A stretch of DNA of 64,000 bases from CTSoil-043 sp963821235 (GTDB lineage Bacteria; Chloroflexota; Limnocylindria; Limnocylindrales; CSP1-4), in NCBI GenBank assembly GCA_963821235.1, contig CAWGCS010000001.1, positions 1,054,001-1,118,000 on the forward strand, in the 5' to 3' direction. Made by a program: the position numbers and the translations under genes. Below, piece after piece: positions 1-7,852 of this stretch. Within the stretch, counting starts at the first letter, position 1, and each line of letters opens with the position of its first letter. Under the pieces are notes generated by a model. It had not been told where the DNA came from, made no database searches, and saw only the letters and a list, made by a program, of their open reading frames with translations.

Positions 1-640
1 GGATGAGCGTCTCCGTCTCGCCGGCGGTGAGCAGGGTCGGGGACGGCGCGCCGATCTCGACGCTGGAGATCCCGCCCTTGAAGCCCTCCACGAACGCCCG
101 CCGGAACGCCCGGCGCGGGGCCACGCGCAGATCCGCCCTGCCCGCCTCGTCCATCCCGATCGCCCGGCTGAACATCGCGACGACGGGGCGCGTGTGGAGG
201 AAGGGCGAGACCGCCGTGATCCCGAGCAGGAACAGCGGGCCGCCCCACCAGGTGAAGACGCCGGCACGGTCGATGATCGCGCGGTCGACCAGCTCCGGGT
301 GGCGGCGCAGCAGCCGGTGGGTCACGCCGCCGCCCCACGAGAGCCCCACGACGTGGGCCCGCCGCGCGGGGACGCGCGACTCGATGAGCTCCGCGACGAG
401 GTCCGCGGTCTGGTCGACTGTCAGTGGCCGCAGGTGGTTGCTGCGCCCGAAGCCCGGCAGGTCCGGCGCGAGGCAGTGGAACCGATCGCCGAGGCGTGCC
501 ATGTGGTCGCGCCACATGCGCCCGCTGGCGCCCGCCCCGTGGAGGAGCACGACGGCGGGGGAGCCCGGGGTGCCGGACTCGTGGACGTGCATCGGGGCTT
601 CGGGTGCCATCTCGCTCCCCTGGATCGACTGCGCGTTCAT
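1..640 (-). CDS. Alpha/beta hydrolase, C-terminus cut by window edge
   Basis: A minus-strand frame opens with ATG at 640 behind GGAGG (8 bases upstream) and stays open to base 1, giving at least 213 residues. The protein shows the alpha/beta-hydrolase pattern: an oxyanion-hole segment LLHGAGASGRMW near residue 34, the DLPGFGRS segment near residue 65, and the nucleophile elbow GLSWGG near residue 103. The catalytic Asp and His should lie beyond the window. The family covers esterases, haloperoxidases and C-C hydrolases, so the substrate cannot be named. It stands alone, with no obvious partner nearby. Confidence 0.85.
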   Translation of the reverse strand, partial: MNAQSIQGSEMAPEAPMHVHESGTPGSPAVVLLHGAGASGRMWRDHMARLGDRFHCLAPDLPGFGRSNHLRPLTVDQTADLVAELIESRVPARRAHVVGLSWGGGVTHRLLRRHPELVDRAIIDRAGVFTWWGGPLFLLGITAVSPFLHTRPVVAMFSRAIGMDEAGRADLRVAPRRAFRRAFVEGFKGGISSVEIGAPSPTLLTAGETETLI

Positions 641-686
641 GGTGGTACCTCCGGGCCGGCGGGACCAAGGGCCGCCGGCACTGTTC

Positions 687-815
687 CTAGCGGCCGAAGA
701 ACGGGGTCGGCTGCCAGCTCTGGACGAGCGCGGCCCACAGCAGGACGGCGTCGATCGCGAGGCCCGGCAGGGTCCACGGGGTGACGAACAGGACCAGCAC
801 GATCGCCGAGGCCAC
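687..815 (-). CDS. Possible 42-residue membrane peptide
   Basis: A short minus-strand frame starts with GTG at 815 and encodes 42 residues. One hydrophobic segment (ASAIVLVLFV, then LAIDAVLLWAALV) is followed by the tail QSWQPTPFFGR. The residue mix is membrane-like rather than the Arg/Pro/Ala-rich pattern of shadow frames in this GC-rich DNA. It lies in the gap between the hydrolase gene and the divergent winged-helix gene. No Shine-Dalgarno sequence is obvious and the start is uncertain. Function unknown. Confidence 0.35.
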   Translation of the reverse strand: MASAIVLVLFVTPWTLPGLAIDAVLLWAALVQSWQPTPFFGR

Positions 816-903
816 GGATGACCGCGCTGCGGGCGCAGGCGTCCCGCGCGCGGCCCTGGGGCAGCCGATCCACGGTTGACGGAGCGCCGACGATGTCCGC
901 GAC

Positions 904-1944
904 GTGAACGCACGACTCCGCCTCGAGCGCGGGCAGATCCTCGCCTTCCGCCGGCGTGTCGGTGGGCTCGACGAACGGCTCCCGCGTGGAGCGGCCTCGC
1001 TGCGACGGGCGGCCTGGGCCGGCCTCCAGGACAGCGTGCCGCGGGCCGCGCTCCTCGCGATCCACGCGCGCGTCGTGGGCACCGGGTCGTCCGCATGGGA
1101 GGATCCGTCGCTCGTCCAGCTGTGGGGACCGCGGTTCAGCGTCTTCGTCGTCGCCGCCCGCGACCTGGCGGTCTTCTCGCTCGCGACGCTGCCGGACGAC
1201 GCCGGGAAGCGGCGGCGGGCGGAGGACCTGGCGGACCGCCTCGATGCCCTGCTCGGCGGGGGGACGATGACCTACTCGAGCGCGGGGCGGGCGATCGGCG
1301 AGCAGCCCAACCGGCTCCGGTACGCCGCGGCGACCGGCCGCGTGCTGATCCGCTGGGACGGCGCGCGTAAGCCCACCGTCTGGACCGTGCCGCGGCCCGA
1401 GCTCGACCCGCGCGACGCGCGCCTCGAGCTCGCGCGCCGCTACCTGCACGTGGTCGGCCCCGCGACTCCTGAGGCGTTCGCCGGTTGGGCCGGGATCGTC
1501 CCCGGCCGTGGGCGCGACGCCTTCGCCGCCCTCGGTCGCTCGATCGTCCCGGTCGGCACCCCGCTCGGCGAGGCGTGGATCCTCGCCCGCGACGAGCCGG
1601 CGTTCGGCGACGACTCGGCACTCCGCGCCCCGGCGCCCGCGGCGCCGGCGGGCCCCGCGCGGTTCCTGCCCAGCGGCGACCCGTACCTCATGGCCGGCGA
1701 TCGCGGGCTGCTGGTGCCCGATGCCGGGCGTCGCCGCGATCTCTGGCCGCCGAGCACCGTCTGGCCGGGCGGCCTCCTCATCGGCGGCGAGCTGGTCGGC
1801 ACGTGGCGGCGGGCCGGGGCACGAGTGAAGATCCGATCCTGGCGTCGTCTCTCGTCGGCGGAGCTGGAGGAGGTCGAGGCGGAAGCTGCGTCGCTGCCAC
1901 TGCCGGACATCCGCGGCCGGATCGAGGTGGCCTGGGGCGACTGA
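904..1944 (+). CDS. Winged-helix DNA-binding domain protein (HTH_42/AlkZ-like)
   Basis: A 346-residue protein starting with GTG at 904. The segment around residues 36-70 (AAWAGLQDSVPRAALLAIHAR, then the LVQLWGPR block) matches the actinobacterial and Chloroflexota winged-helix DNA-binding domain family (HTH_42, related to the DNA glycosylases AlkZ and YcaQ). The middle carries the characteristic RYLHVVGPATPEAFAGWAGI block. The C-terminus ends in a beta-rich segment with RIEVAWGD. Relatives are either uncharacterised or lesion-processing glycosylases; I cannot see which applies here. It is divergent from the hydrolase and stands alone. Confidence 0.7.
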   Translation: MNARLRLERGQILAFRRRVGGLDERLPRGAASLRRAAWAGLQDSVPRAALLAIHARVVGTGSSAWEDPSLVQLWGPRFSVFVVAARDLAVFSLATLPDDAGKRRRAEDLADRLDALLGGGTMTYSSAGRAIGEQPNRLRYAAATGRVLIRWDGARKPTVWTVPRPELDPRDARLELARRYLHVVGPATPEAFAGWAGIVPGRGRDAFAALGRSIVPVGTPLGEAWILARDEPAFGDDSALRAPAPAAPAGPARFLPSGDPYLMAGDRGLLVPDAGRRRDLWPPSTVWPGGLLIGGELVGTWRRAGARVKIRSWRRLSSAELEEVEAEAASLPLPDIRGRIEVAWGD

Positions 1945-2056
1945 CCGCGGGCCGCTGCGAGCGACGCATCGTCGGCGCGGCGTCCACGCCGACCCCGCGC
2001 GTTCGGCCTGCGCGTCGGAGGCCTCGCCGGAGTCGCGGTGCGGACGCGGCGGCGAG

Positions 2057-2794
2057 TCAGGCCCCGTCGTCGATGACCCGGATCCGGTCCCGCTTGCCGG
2101 GGATGCCGCGTTCGACGCCAACCCAGTCGTCGCCGCGCAGCACCTCGTAGGACTCGAACGCGCAGGGCACGCCCCGGGCCGCCAGCACGTCGGCCGAGTC
2201 CATCAGCTGGAAGTGGAGGTGCGGGGTCGACGAGTTGCCGGTGTGGCCCACCTTGCCGATCGCCTCGCCGCGCCGCACCACCTGCCCTTCTCGCACCGCG
2301 ACCGATCCCGGCGCCAGGTGGGCGAAGCCGGCGAACAGGTCGCCCCGGCGCAGGATCACGTGGTTCCCGAGCACCGCCGGCAGACGTGCCGGCGTGAACG
2401 TGAGGGCGTTCTTCAGAACGATGCCCAGCTCCCGTAGCGGGTGGACGCGAGCCCGCTCCGCGATCCCGTCGACGGCCCGGACGACCTCGCCGTCGAACGG
2501 GGCCAGGACGGGGGCGCCCCAGGCGTAGCACTCCCGCGTCGGGACGCCCGCGAGCAGCGTCCGCGGCCAGCCCGCCGGGTGGTAGTGCCCGCCGCCGCGC
2601 TCATCGGTGCGCAGGAAGTCGAAGGCGTAGCGCTGGCCCAGCATGTCGGTCCCATGGCTGGGGATGCGGTCGGCCGGCGAGTTGTCGGCGACCCAGCCTT
2701 CGCCCCGGAGCGGGAACGCCACGACCACGGGCGTCGGCTCACCGCTCACGGGGGGAACGCCGGCGCCGGGCGTAGCACGGGCCGACCCGCCCAC
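2057..2794 (-). CDS. M23-family metallopeptidase-like protein
   Basis: A 245-residue protein. The LytM/M23 fold is indicated by the first zinc-ligand segment SHGTDMLGQRYAFDF (about residues 46-60), the strand block APVLAPFDGEVVRAVDG, the NHVILRRGD and FAHLAPGSVAVREGQVVRRGEAIGKVGHTGNSS stretch, and the zinc-binding HLHFQLMD near residue 193. No signal peptide is evident at the N-terminus, so it may be intracellular or exported by another route. Most relatives are peptidoglycan endopeptidases. ATG at 2794 is used; a start further inside is possible. Confidence 0.75.
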   Translation of the reverse strand: MGGSARATPGAGVPPVSGEPTPVVVAFPLRGEGWVADNSPADRIPSHGTDMLGQRYAFDFLRTDERGGGHYHPAGWPRTLLAGVPTRECYAWGAPVLAPFDGEVVRAVDGIAERARVHPLRELGIVLKNALTFTPARLPAVLGNHVILRRGDLFAGFAHLAPGSVAVREGQVVRRGEAIGKVGHTGNSSTPHLHFQLMDSADVLAARGVPCAFESYEVLRGDDWVGVERGIPGKRDRIRVIDDGA

Positions 2795-2819
2795 GGCGAG
2801 CCCGTGACGAGCTCGAACC

Positions 2820-3296
2820 TCAATCCACTGCCTTCTTCACGAGCGCGGCGATCCGTGCCTCGTCGGCGGCGGTCAGCCCCGTCAGCGCGAAGGCCGTCGG
2901 CCACATGGTCCCGTCGTCGAGGTTCGCATCGGGCTGGAAGCCGAGCGTCGCGTACCGGACCTTGAACTTCGACGCGGCCTGGAAGAAGCAGACGATCTTG
3001 CCGTCCCTGCTGGCATAGGCCGGCATCCCGTACCAGGTCTTCGGCGCAAGGTCCGGGGCGCTGGCCGTGATGATCGCGTGGACCCGCTCGGCCATGGAGC
3101 GATCCGGCTCCGGCATCTCGGCGATCTTCGCCAGCAGGTCGCTCTCCCCGTCCGCCTTGCCGGCGCGCGGGCCGCGGCGGGCCGCCTTCAGCTCCCGGGC
3201 GCGCTCCTGCATCGCGGCGCGCTCCTCGGCCGTGAACCCGTCGGCCTTCTCGCCAGCCGCGGCCGCGCTCCCCGCGGCCTTCTGCGTCTCCTTCAT
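2820..3296 (-). CDS. DUF1801 (YdhG-like) family protein
   Basis: A 158-residue protein with an Ala/Lys/Glu-rich N-terminal third (about residues 1-60) followed by a DUF1801 domain. Recognisable blocks are AERVHAIITASAPDLAPKTWYGMPAY, DGKIVCFFQAASKFKVRYATLGF, and a C-terminal ALTGLTAADEARIAALVKKAV. This family includes the Bacillus iron chaperone Fra, but most members have no known activity. The gene is transcribed away from the OsmC gene. Confidence 0.75.
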   Translation of the reverse strand: MKETQKAAGSAAAAGEKADGFTAEERAAMQERARELKAARRGPRAGKADGESDLLAKIAEMPEPDRSMAERVHAIITASAPDLAPKTWYGMPAYASRDGKIVCFFQAASKFKVRYATLGFQPDANLDDGTMWPTAFALTGLTAADEARIAALVKKAVD

Positions 3297-3651
3297 CGGA
3301 CGTCCCCCTCTCGAGCCTGGTGGAGATGCTCATCATGCCAAGGAGTCGCCGCGGTCGCGCGCCAGCTGCCGGCGCGACGACTTCAGCTGACGGAGGAAGG
3401 CGCTGCTCGACGGGCTGGCGCCGGCCAGTCGTCTACCACGGCCGAGCTCTCGGGTCCGGTCATCGCACTGCTCGCGGTCGCTGCGCTCGTCGTCGACGCC
3501 GGGTGCTCCGGCCAGCCAGCGAACCTGGCTGAGCCGGCGAGAACCCTGAACCCTCAGCTTGTCGAGGGGCGGCGCTGTATTGCGTTCTTGCGCAAGTCCG
3601 CAACCTAGCTTAGAATCGAGCGATCCCCACGAGAGCACGAGAGGTTCCGTC
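3297..3651. other. Intergenic region between DUF1801 and OsmC genes
   Basis: A 355-base divergent spacer. The only features I can support are the promoter-like pair at 3588-3616 and the palindrome overlapping it. The rest shows no convincing reading frame, repeat or RNA fold. Confidence 0.5.
3588..3616 (+). promoter_or_regulatory. Probable sigma-70 promoter of the OsmC gene with palindrome on the -35
   Basis: TTGCGC at 3588-3593 and TAGAAT at 3611-3616 are separated by 17 bases, close to the sigma-70 consensus. Transcription would start about 30 bases before the OsmC ATG. A perfect 10-base palindrome, CTTGCGCAAG (3587-3596), covers the -35 box and is a natural candidate for a repressor site. 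OsmC/Ohr genes are often controlled by peroxide-sensing repressors, but the site does not match a regulator I can name. Confidence 0.5.
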
Positions 3652-4050
3652 ATGGAGATGATCATCGACTTCCCGGGTGGCGCGAGGGTCGACGCGCACT
3701 TCGCGGGGTTCGTCGTGCCGACGGACCAGCCGCCATCGGGCGGGGGCGAGAGCTCGGCGCCGACGCCGTTCCTCACCTTCATGTCGACCATCGGGACGTG
3801 CGCCGGCATCTACGTGCTGGGCTTCTGTCGCCAGAGGGGGATCCCGACGGAGGGGATCCGCCTCGTCCAGCGGATGCAGACCGACCCGGTGACCCGCCTG
3901 GTGAGCGACGTGCAGGTCACGATCGAGCTGCCACCGGGGTTCCCCGCGAAGTACGCGGATGCGGTGGTCCGCGCGGCGGACCAGTGCGCGGTGAAGAAGC
4001 ACTTCGAGCAGCCGCCGGCGATCCACGTCGAGAGCGTCGCCGCGTCCTGA
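3652..4050 (+). CDS. OsmC/Ohr family protein
   Basis: A 132-residue protein starting at ATG 3652. OsmC-family proteins reduce organic hydroperoxides through two cysteines. Here the first lies in STIGTCAGIYV (about residue 48) and the second in ADQCAVKKHFEQPP (about residue 113), the expected spacing and context. The segment LVSDVQVTIELPPGFP is the conserved central strand. It sits alone behind its own promoter. Some OsmC-like proteins act on other substrates, so peroxidase activity is inferred from the family. Confidence 0.85.
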   Translation: MEMIIDFPGGARVDAHFAGFVVPTDQPPSGGGESSAPTPFLTFMSTIGTCAGIYVLGFCRQRGIPTEGIRLVQRMQTDPVTRLVSDVQVTIELPPGFPAKYADAVVRAADQCAVKKHFEQPPAIHVESVAAS

Positions 4051-4428
4051 CGGCGGCGAGCGCGGCAGCAGCGCGCGGCGCGAGGATCGACGCCCTCGGC
4101 GCGACGAGACTCGCAGCTCTCGCGTCGTCCCCCTGCCGCGAGACGGCCGCGCCGGCCTCGCGGGCACACGGGGCAGGCCCCGCAGAGAGCCGTCATCGGC
4201 GACGGCCCGCGCTCAGGTTGGTGCGGCGCGCCCGGAGGGCCTCGGGCGCGCTGGAACAACAAGATCGACGGCTAGTCCGCCGCGCTGTTGCTGGCCCTCC
4301 TGCTCGTTGATCGTGACAGGTGCCACTGGCGGTCCGCGCGCGCGAGGGCGATGCTGGACCCGCACGGGAGGCGGAGACACGCGTTCGGCGAGCTGAATCG
4401 ATCGGCCTCACTCGCGCATCTGTATGAC
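4051..4428. other. Intergenic region with a perfect 9-bp hairpin
   Basis: A 378-base spacer between the OsmC gene and the sigma-factor gene, with no convincing gene. A perfect inverted repeat, GCGCGCCCG (4226-4234) with CGGGCGCGC (4243-4251) and an 8-base loop, could end OsmC transcription. No T-run follows, so it is not a standard intrinsic terminator. Confidence 0.4.
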
Positions 4429-4980
4429 ATGAGCGGAGCCGCCTCCCCCGTGGACCTGGCGCCGTCGAACGCGGCGATGATCGCTCGCGCGGCTGCCGGC
4501 GACCGGGTCGCCTTCGCCCGCATCGTCGAGGCCCACCACGGCGACATGGCCCGCGTCGCCTACGTCGTCTGTGGGAACCAGGAGATGGCCGAGGACGCCG
4601 TCCAGGCGGCTTGGTCGATCGCCTGGCGCAAGCTCCGCACCTTGCGCGATCCGGAGCGGCTCCGGCCATGGCTCGTGTCCGTCGCTGCCAACGAGGCCCG
4701 CCAAATGGTCCGCCGGGAGCACCGCATCTCGGTCGTGGAGATCGACGTCGCGTCGCTGCCGACCTCCGCCCCTGATCCCTCCGAGGGGATCGACCGGCTC
4801 GACCTCGTGAACGCCGTCGGTTACCTCAAGCCGGAGGATCGAGTCCTACTGGCCCTGCGCTACGTGGCTCGTCTCGAGTCCAGCGAGATCGGCCCGCTGT
4901 TGGGGATGTCGCCGTCGGGAGTCCGCGGCCACCTCTCCCGTGTCCTCGGGCGACTCCGAAGGGAGCTTCTCGATGGCTGA
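4429..4980 (+). CDS. ECF-type RNA polymerase sigma factor
   Basis: A 183-residue sigma-70-family protein. Region 2 spans AFARIVEAHHGDMARVAYVVCGNQEMAEDAVQAAW (about residues 27-62) with the typical AEDAVQ motif. Region 4 is at the C-terminus: LKPEDRVLLALRYVARLESSEIGPLLGMSPSGVRGHLSRVLGRLRREL. ATG 4429 is chosen because the protein then begins just before region 2; upstream codons in frame are uncharacteristic. The stop overlaps the next gene by 8 bases, the arrangement expected for a sigma factor and its regulator. Confidence 0.88.
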   Translation: MSGAASPVDLAPSNAAMIARAAAGDRVAFARIVEAHHGDMARVAYVVCGNQEMAEDAVQAAWSIAWRKLRTLRDPERLRPWLVSVAANEARQMVRREHRISVVEIDVASLPTSAPDPSEGIDRLDLVNAVGYLKPEDRVLLALRYVARLESSEIGPLLGMSPSGVRGHLSRVLGRLRRELLDG

Positions 4981-7120
4981 GCCGGAGGTCTTCGAGCGCC
5001 ACGTCGCGGACGCCCTCCGGACCTACGCCCTGGAGATGCCGACGCGCGTGGACGCCGCCGCGGTAGCCGACCGAGTGGCCGGCGAGGGTGCGCGGCGGTG
5101 GGCTGGCGTCCCGCTGCTCGGGCTCGGGGCCCAGCCGCGCTTCGCCTGGATCCTCGTCGTCGCGGCGCTCCTCGCGCTTGCGGGTGGGATCGTCCTCGTG
5201 GGCTCGGGGCTGCTCGACCGCCCGCGCCTTCTCAACGTGGTCGTGAACCCGACCATCACGGCCGTCGCTCCGACCCAGGGCCAGAGCTCGACCGTCGTCG
5301 CCGGTTTCGACGGCTACACCTGGGCGCTGGACAGCGGCCATCTGGTGCGGCTCGACTCGGTCGGCGGGACCACGGACTTCGGCAGCGAGGTCGGCTACAG
5401 TGCCTACCGTCTCGCGCCGGCGCGTGGCGGCGGCGTGTGGCTCTACGGGCAGCGCCACCTCTGGCGGTTCGACGGCGTGCGGCGCGGCGAGGCGCTGCGG
5501 ACGCCGCTCGAGGACGGCAGCCTCGATGCGATCATCGACGCCGCGGACGGGACGATGTGGGCGTCGAGCGAGGACGGAGTCTTCCGTTGGGACGGCCGCA
5601 CGTGGTCATCCGTGCCCCGCCCTCGGCCCGATGTCGCGGTGGGCCCGATGACGCTCGACGGCTCCGGCAGCCTATGGGTCTCGGAGATGCGGTATCCGGG
5701 CCCGACCCCGGAAGGCATCTCCCAATTCGACGGCACGAAGTGGACGCACTACGCGCAGTTCGGTGCCGGGACATCTCTCCCCATCGTGACCGGGATCGCG
5801 GCCGACGCCCAGGGCGCCATCTGGGCGGGCCTGGCCGGCTGGGACAGCACGGACGCCGGCAGTCTCGTTCGGTTCGATGGCAGCACGTGGACGACCATCC
5901 CACAGAGGGACCTCGGGGCGTCGGCGACGGCGTCGTGGGCACCCGTGGTGGGCCCCGCGGGCAACGTGTGGGCGGTCACGGCCTCAGCTCAGGGCCCGAT
6001 GCGTGTCGCCCGGTACGACGGTCGGACCTGGACATCGTGGGGGCCGGCTGACGGCCTGCCCGGTCCCGATGCCATCGGCTACAGCGCCGCCAGCCTGGCG
6101 GTCACCGCGAACGGGGCCTTCGCCGGCACGCACGCTGGTGTCTACCGGCTCGTCGGCGACCGATGGGAGCGGGTCTGGCCCGCCGACGAGGTGGTCGCGG
6201 TCCCGCTCCTTGACATGCTGGGCGTCTCTGCGGCCGAGGCGTGGGGCCTGTGGGTGGGGGCGTGGGGCAACGACACGTCCGAGCTCTGGCATTTCCAGGG
6301 CGACGCCGTGAGTCATGAGACGGTCGGCCAGGCGGCACCCGCCGTCCGCGACCTCGCGCTCGCCCCCGACGGCACGCTCTGGGCCGCGACCGACGGTGGC
6401 GTCGCCGCCCGCGTCGACGGGACCTGGACCATCGTTGACGAGCAGCCCGCCCTGGGCGTCGCCGTCGCTTCCGACGGCACGGTATGGGTTGGCGGAAAGG
6501 GCTCGACGGCCTGGACCGTGCGACCGGCGGGCGCCGGGTGGGAGGTTCGCGAAGTGCCGGACGCGGCGACAGGCGGCTCCACGCCGACGGAGATCGCCTC
6601 GTGGAAGTTTGGCCCGACGATGGCGGTCGACCGGGCCGGCCACCTCTGGGTCTCGGGCGGCAACCAGGGTTGGATCAACACGCCGGGACTCCAGCGTTTC
6701 GGCGGCGGGCGGTGGGAGGCGATGCGGCCCGTCGAGGACGCCTTCGCGACGGTCTTCGGCAACGTCGTTGCCGCGCCCGATGGGGCGGTCTGGGTGACCA
6801 TCGACACGACATCGACCAACGGGAACTGCTGCCCTCCAGCCGATCCGGCGGAGCAGGTCGCCCGGTTCGACGGGCGTCGCTGGGAGGTGTTCGGGACGGC
6901 GAACGGCCTGCCGTCCGACAACGTCGGCCTCAGCCTCGCGATCGGGCCGGACGGTGCGGCCTGGCTCTCGACGCCCCGCGGCCTATTCCGCTACGACGGG
7001 CAGCGCTGGTCCCCCGTGCTCGAGGGCGAGGCGTACGGCCGCCTGTCGGCCGCCCCCGACGGGACGCTGTGGTTCTCCGGCTACAGCGGCGTCGGGCGGA
7101 TCTCGGAGCCGACGCGCTGA
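4973..7120 (+). CDS. Membrane-anchored beta-propeller, putative anti-sigma factor
   Basis: A 715-residue protein overlapping the sigma-factor gene by 8 bases. Residues 1-55 are cytoplasmic-looking. A single transmembrane helix follows at about 58-82 (FAWILVVAALLALAGGIVLVG). The remaining 630 residues are built from repeated units of the form G-x-LW/VW ... RFDG-x-x-W, the signature of two-component-regulator propeller repeats; at least 12 can be read by eye. By position and topology it should hold or release the ECF sigma factor in response to an external signal. The short N-terminal region lacks the HxxxCxxC zinc motif of ZAS anti-sigma factors, so the regulatory role is inference. Confidence 0.75.
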   Translation: MAEPEVFERHVADALRTYALEMPTRVDAAAVADRVAGEGARRWAGVPLLGLGAQPRFAWILVVAALLALAGGIVLVGSGLLDRPRLLNVVVNPTITAVAPTQGQSSTVVAGFDGYTWALDSGHLVRLDSVGGTTDFGSEVGYSAYRLAPARGGGVWLYGQRHLWRFDGVRRGEALRTPLEDGSLDAIIDAADGTMWASSEDGVFRWDGRTWSSVPRPRPDVAVGPMTLDGSGSLWVSEMRYPGPTPEGISQFDGTKWTHYAQFGAGTSLPIVTGIAADAQGAIWAGLAGWDSTDAGSLVRFDGSTWTTIPQRDLGASATASWAPVVGPAGNVWAVTASAQGPMRVARYDGRTWTSWGPADGLPGPDAIGYSAASLAVTANGAFAGTHAGVYRLVGDRWERVWPADEVVAVPLLDMLGVSAAEAWGLWVGAWGNDTSELWHFQGDAVSHETVGQAAPAVRDLALAPDGTLWAATDGGVAARVDGTWTIVDEQPALGVAVASDGTVWVGGKGSTAWTVRPAGAGWEVREVPDAATGGSTPTEIASWKFGPTMAVDRAGHLWVSGGNQGWINTPGLQRFGGGRWEAMRPVEDAFATVFGNVVAAPDGAVWVTIDTTSTNGNCCPPADPAEQVARFDGRRWEVFGTANGLPSDNVGLSLAIGPDGAAWLSTPRGLFRYDGQRWSPVLEGEAYGRLSAAPDGTLWFSGYSGVGRISEPTR

Positions 7121-7161
7121 CCGGCCGTGCGCGCGGCCCGTCCGCCGGGTGAGGACGAGCG

Positions 7162-7237
7162 TGGCGCGCCCGGAGGGATTCGAACCCCCGACCATCTGAT
7201 CCGAAGTCAGATGCTCTGTCCGCTGAGCTACGGGCGC
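7162..7237 (-). tRNA. tRNA-Arg (anticodon TCG)
   Basis: On the minus strand the sequence folds as a full cloverleaf: acceptor GCGCCCG (7237-7231) pairs with CGGGCGC (7172-7166). The D-arm is present, the anticodon loop CTTCGGA is flanked by CTGA/TCAG, and the T-loop is TTCGAAT. The discriminator is G and CCA is encoded. The anticodon TCG reads CGN arginine codons. Confidence 0.95.
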
Positions 7238-7356
7238 GCATGGACGCATCGTAGCGCAGTGCGCGCCTCGGGCCGACCGGGCAGGGCGACCCGCCGCGTG
7301 TGCGGTGCGCCCGATGCCGCGGGTCCCCCGCGGTCCCGGCGGCGTACGATCGGCGC

Positions 7357-7827
7357 GTGACGAACCTCGAGACCGGCCGCCTGTCCGACCGCCATCCGCC
7401 GTTCCGCTACGCGGCCCTCTCGAGGGTGGGCTTCTCCGACACGGACGCCCAGGGCGTCGTCTACTACGGCCGCTACCTGCCCTACTTCGACAACGCCCGC
7501 CTCGAGTACCTCCGCCACCTGGGCCTGGCCGGCTTCTGGCAGGGCGAGCGCGAGTTCGTGATGCGCGCCCTCGAGGTGACGTACGAGGCACCGGCGCGGT
7601 TCGACGACCTCCTCGACGTCCACGTCCGGACGACGCGGATCGGACGCACCAGCGCGACCGGCGAGTGCGCCGCCTACCGCGTCGACGACGACCTCCTCAT
7701 GTGCACGGCGCGCCTCACGCTCGTCTACATCGACGTGGCGACGCGCCGCCCGATCCCGATCCCCGACGCGTACCGCGCGGCCATCCTCCGCTTCGAGGGC
7801 GACGGCGTGGAGATCGCCTCCGGCTGA
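7357..7827 (+). CDS. Acyl-CoA thioesterase, 4HBT hotdog fold
   Basis: A 156-residue protein starting at GTG 7357. The segment VGFSDTDAQGVVYYGRYLPYFDNARLEYL (about residues 24-52) carries the catalytic Asp and the GxxYxxxY pattern of the YbgC/4-hydroxybenzoyl-CoA thioesterase family. The second half has the usual strands (LEVTYEAPARFDDLLDVHVRTTRIGRTS). The expected role is hydrolysis of short or aromatic acyl-CoA esters in the cytosol. No neighbouring pathway genes narrow the substrate. Confidence 0.85.
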   Translation: MTNLETGRLSDRHPPFRYAALSRVGFSDTDAQGVVYYGRYLPYFDNARLEYLRHLGLAGFWQGEREFVMRALEVTYEAPARFDDLLDVHVRTTRIGRTSATGECAAYRVDDDLLMCTARLTLVYIDVATRRPIPIPDAYRAAILRFEGDGVEIASG

Positions 7828-7852
7828 GCCGCTCCGGCCCGAGCCGTCCCTC

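Noticed and set aside
637..2531. Long minus-strand frames opposite the winged-helix gene
   Set aside because: They are Arg/Pro/Gly-rich, lack domain patterns and lie antisense to a well-supported gene; typical shadow frames of high-GC DNA.
4226..4251. Intrinsic terminator after the OsmC gene
   Set aside because: The stem is perfect but no T-run follows on either strand.
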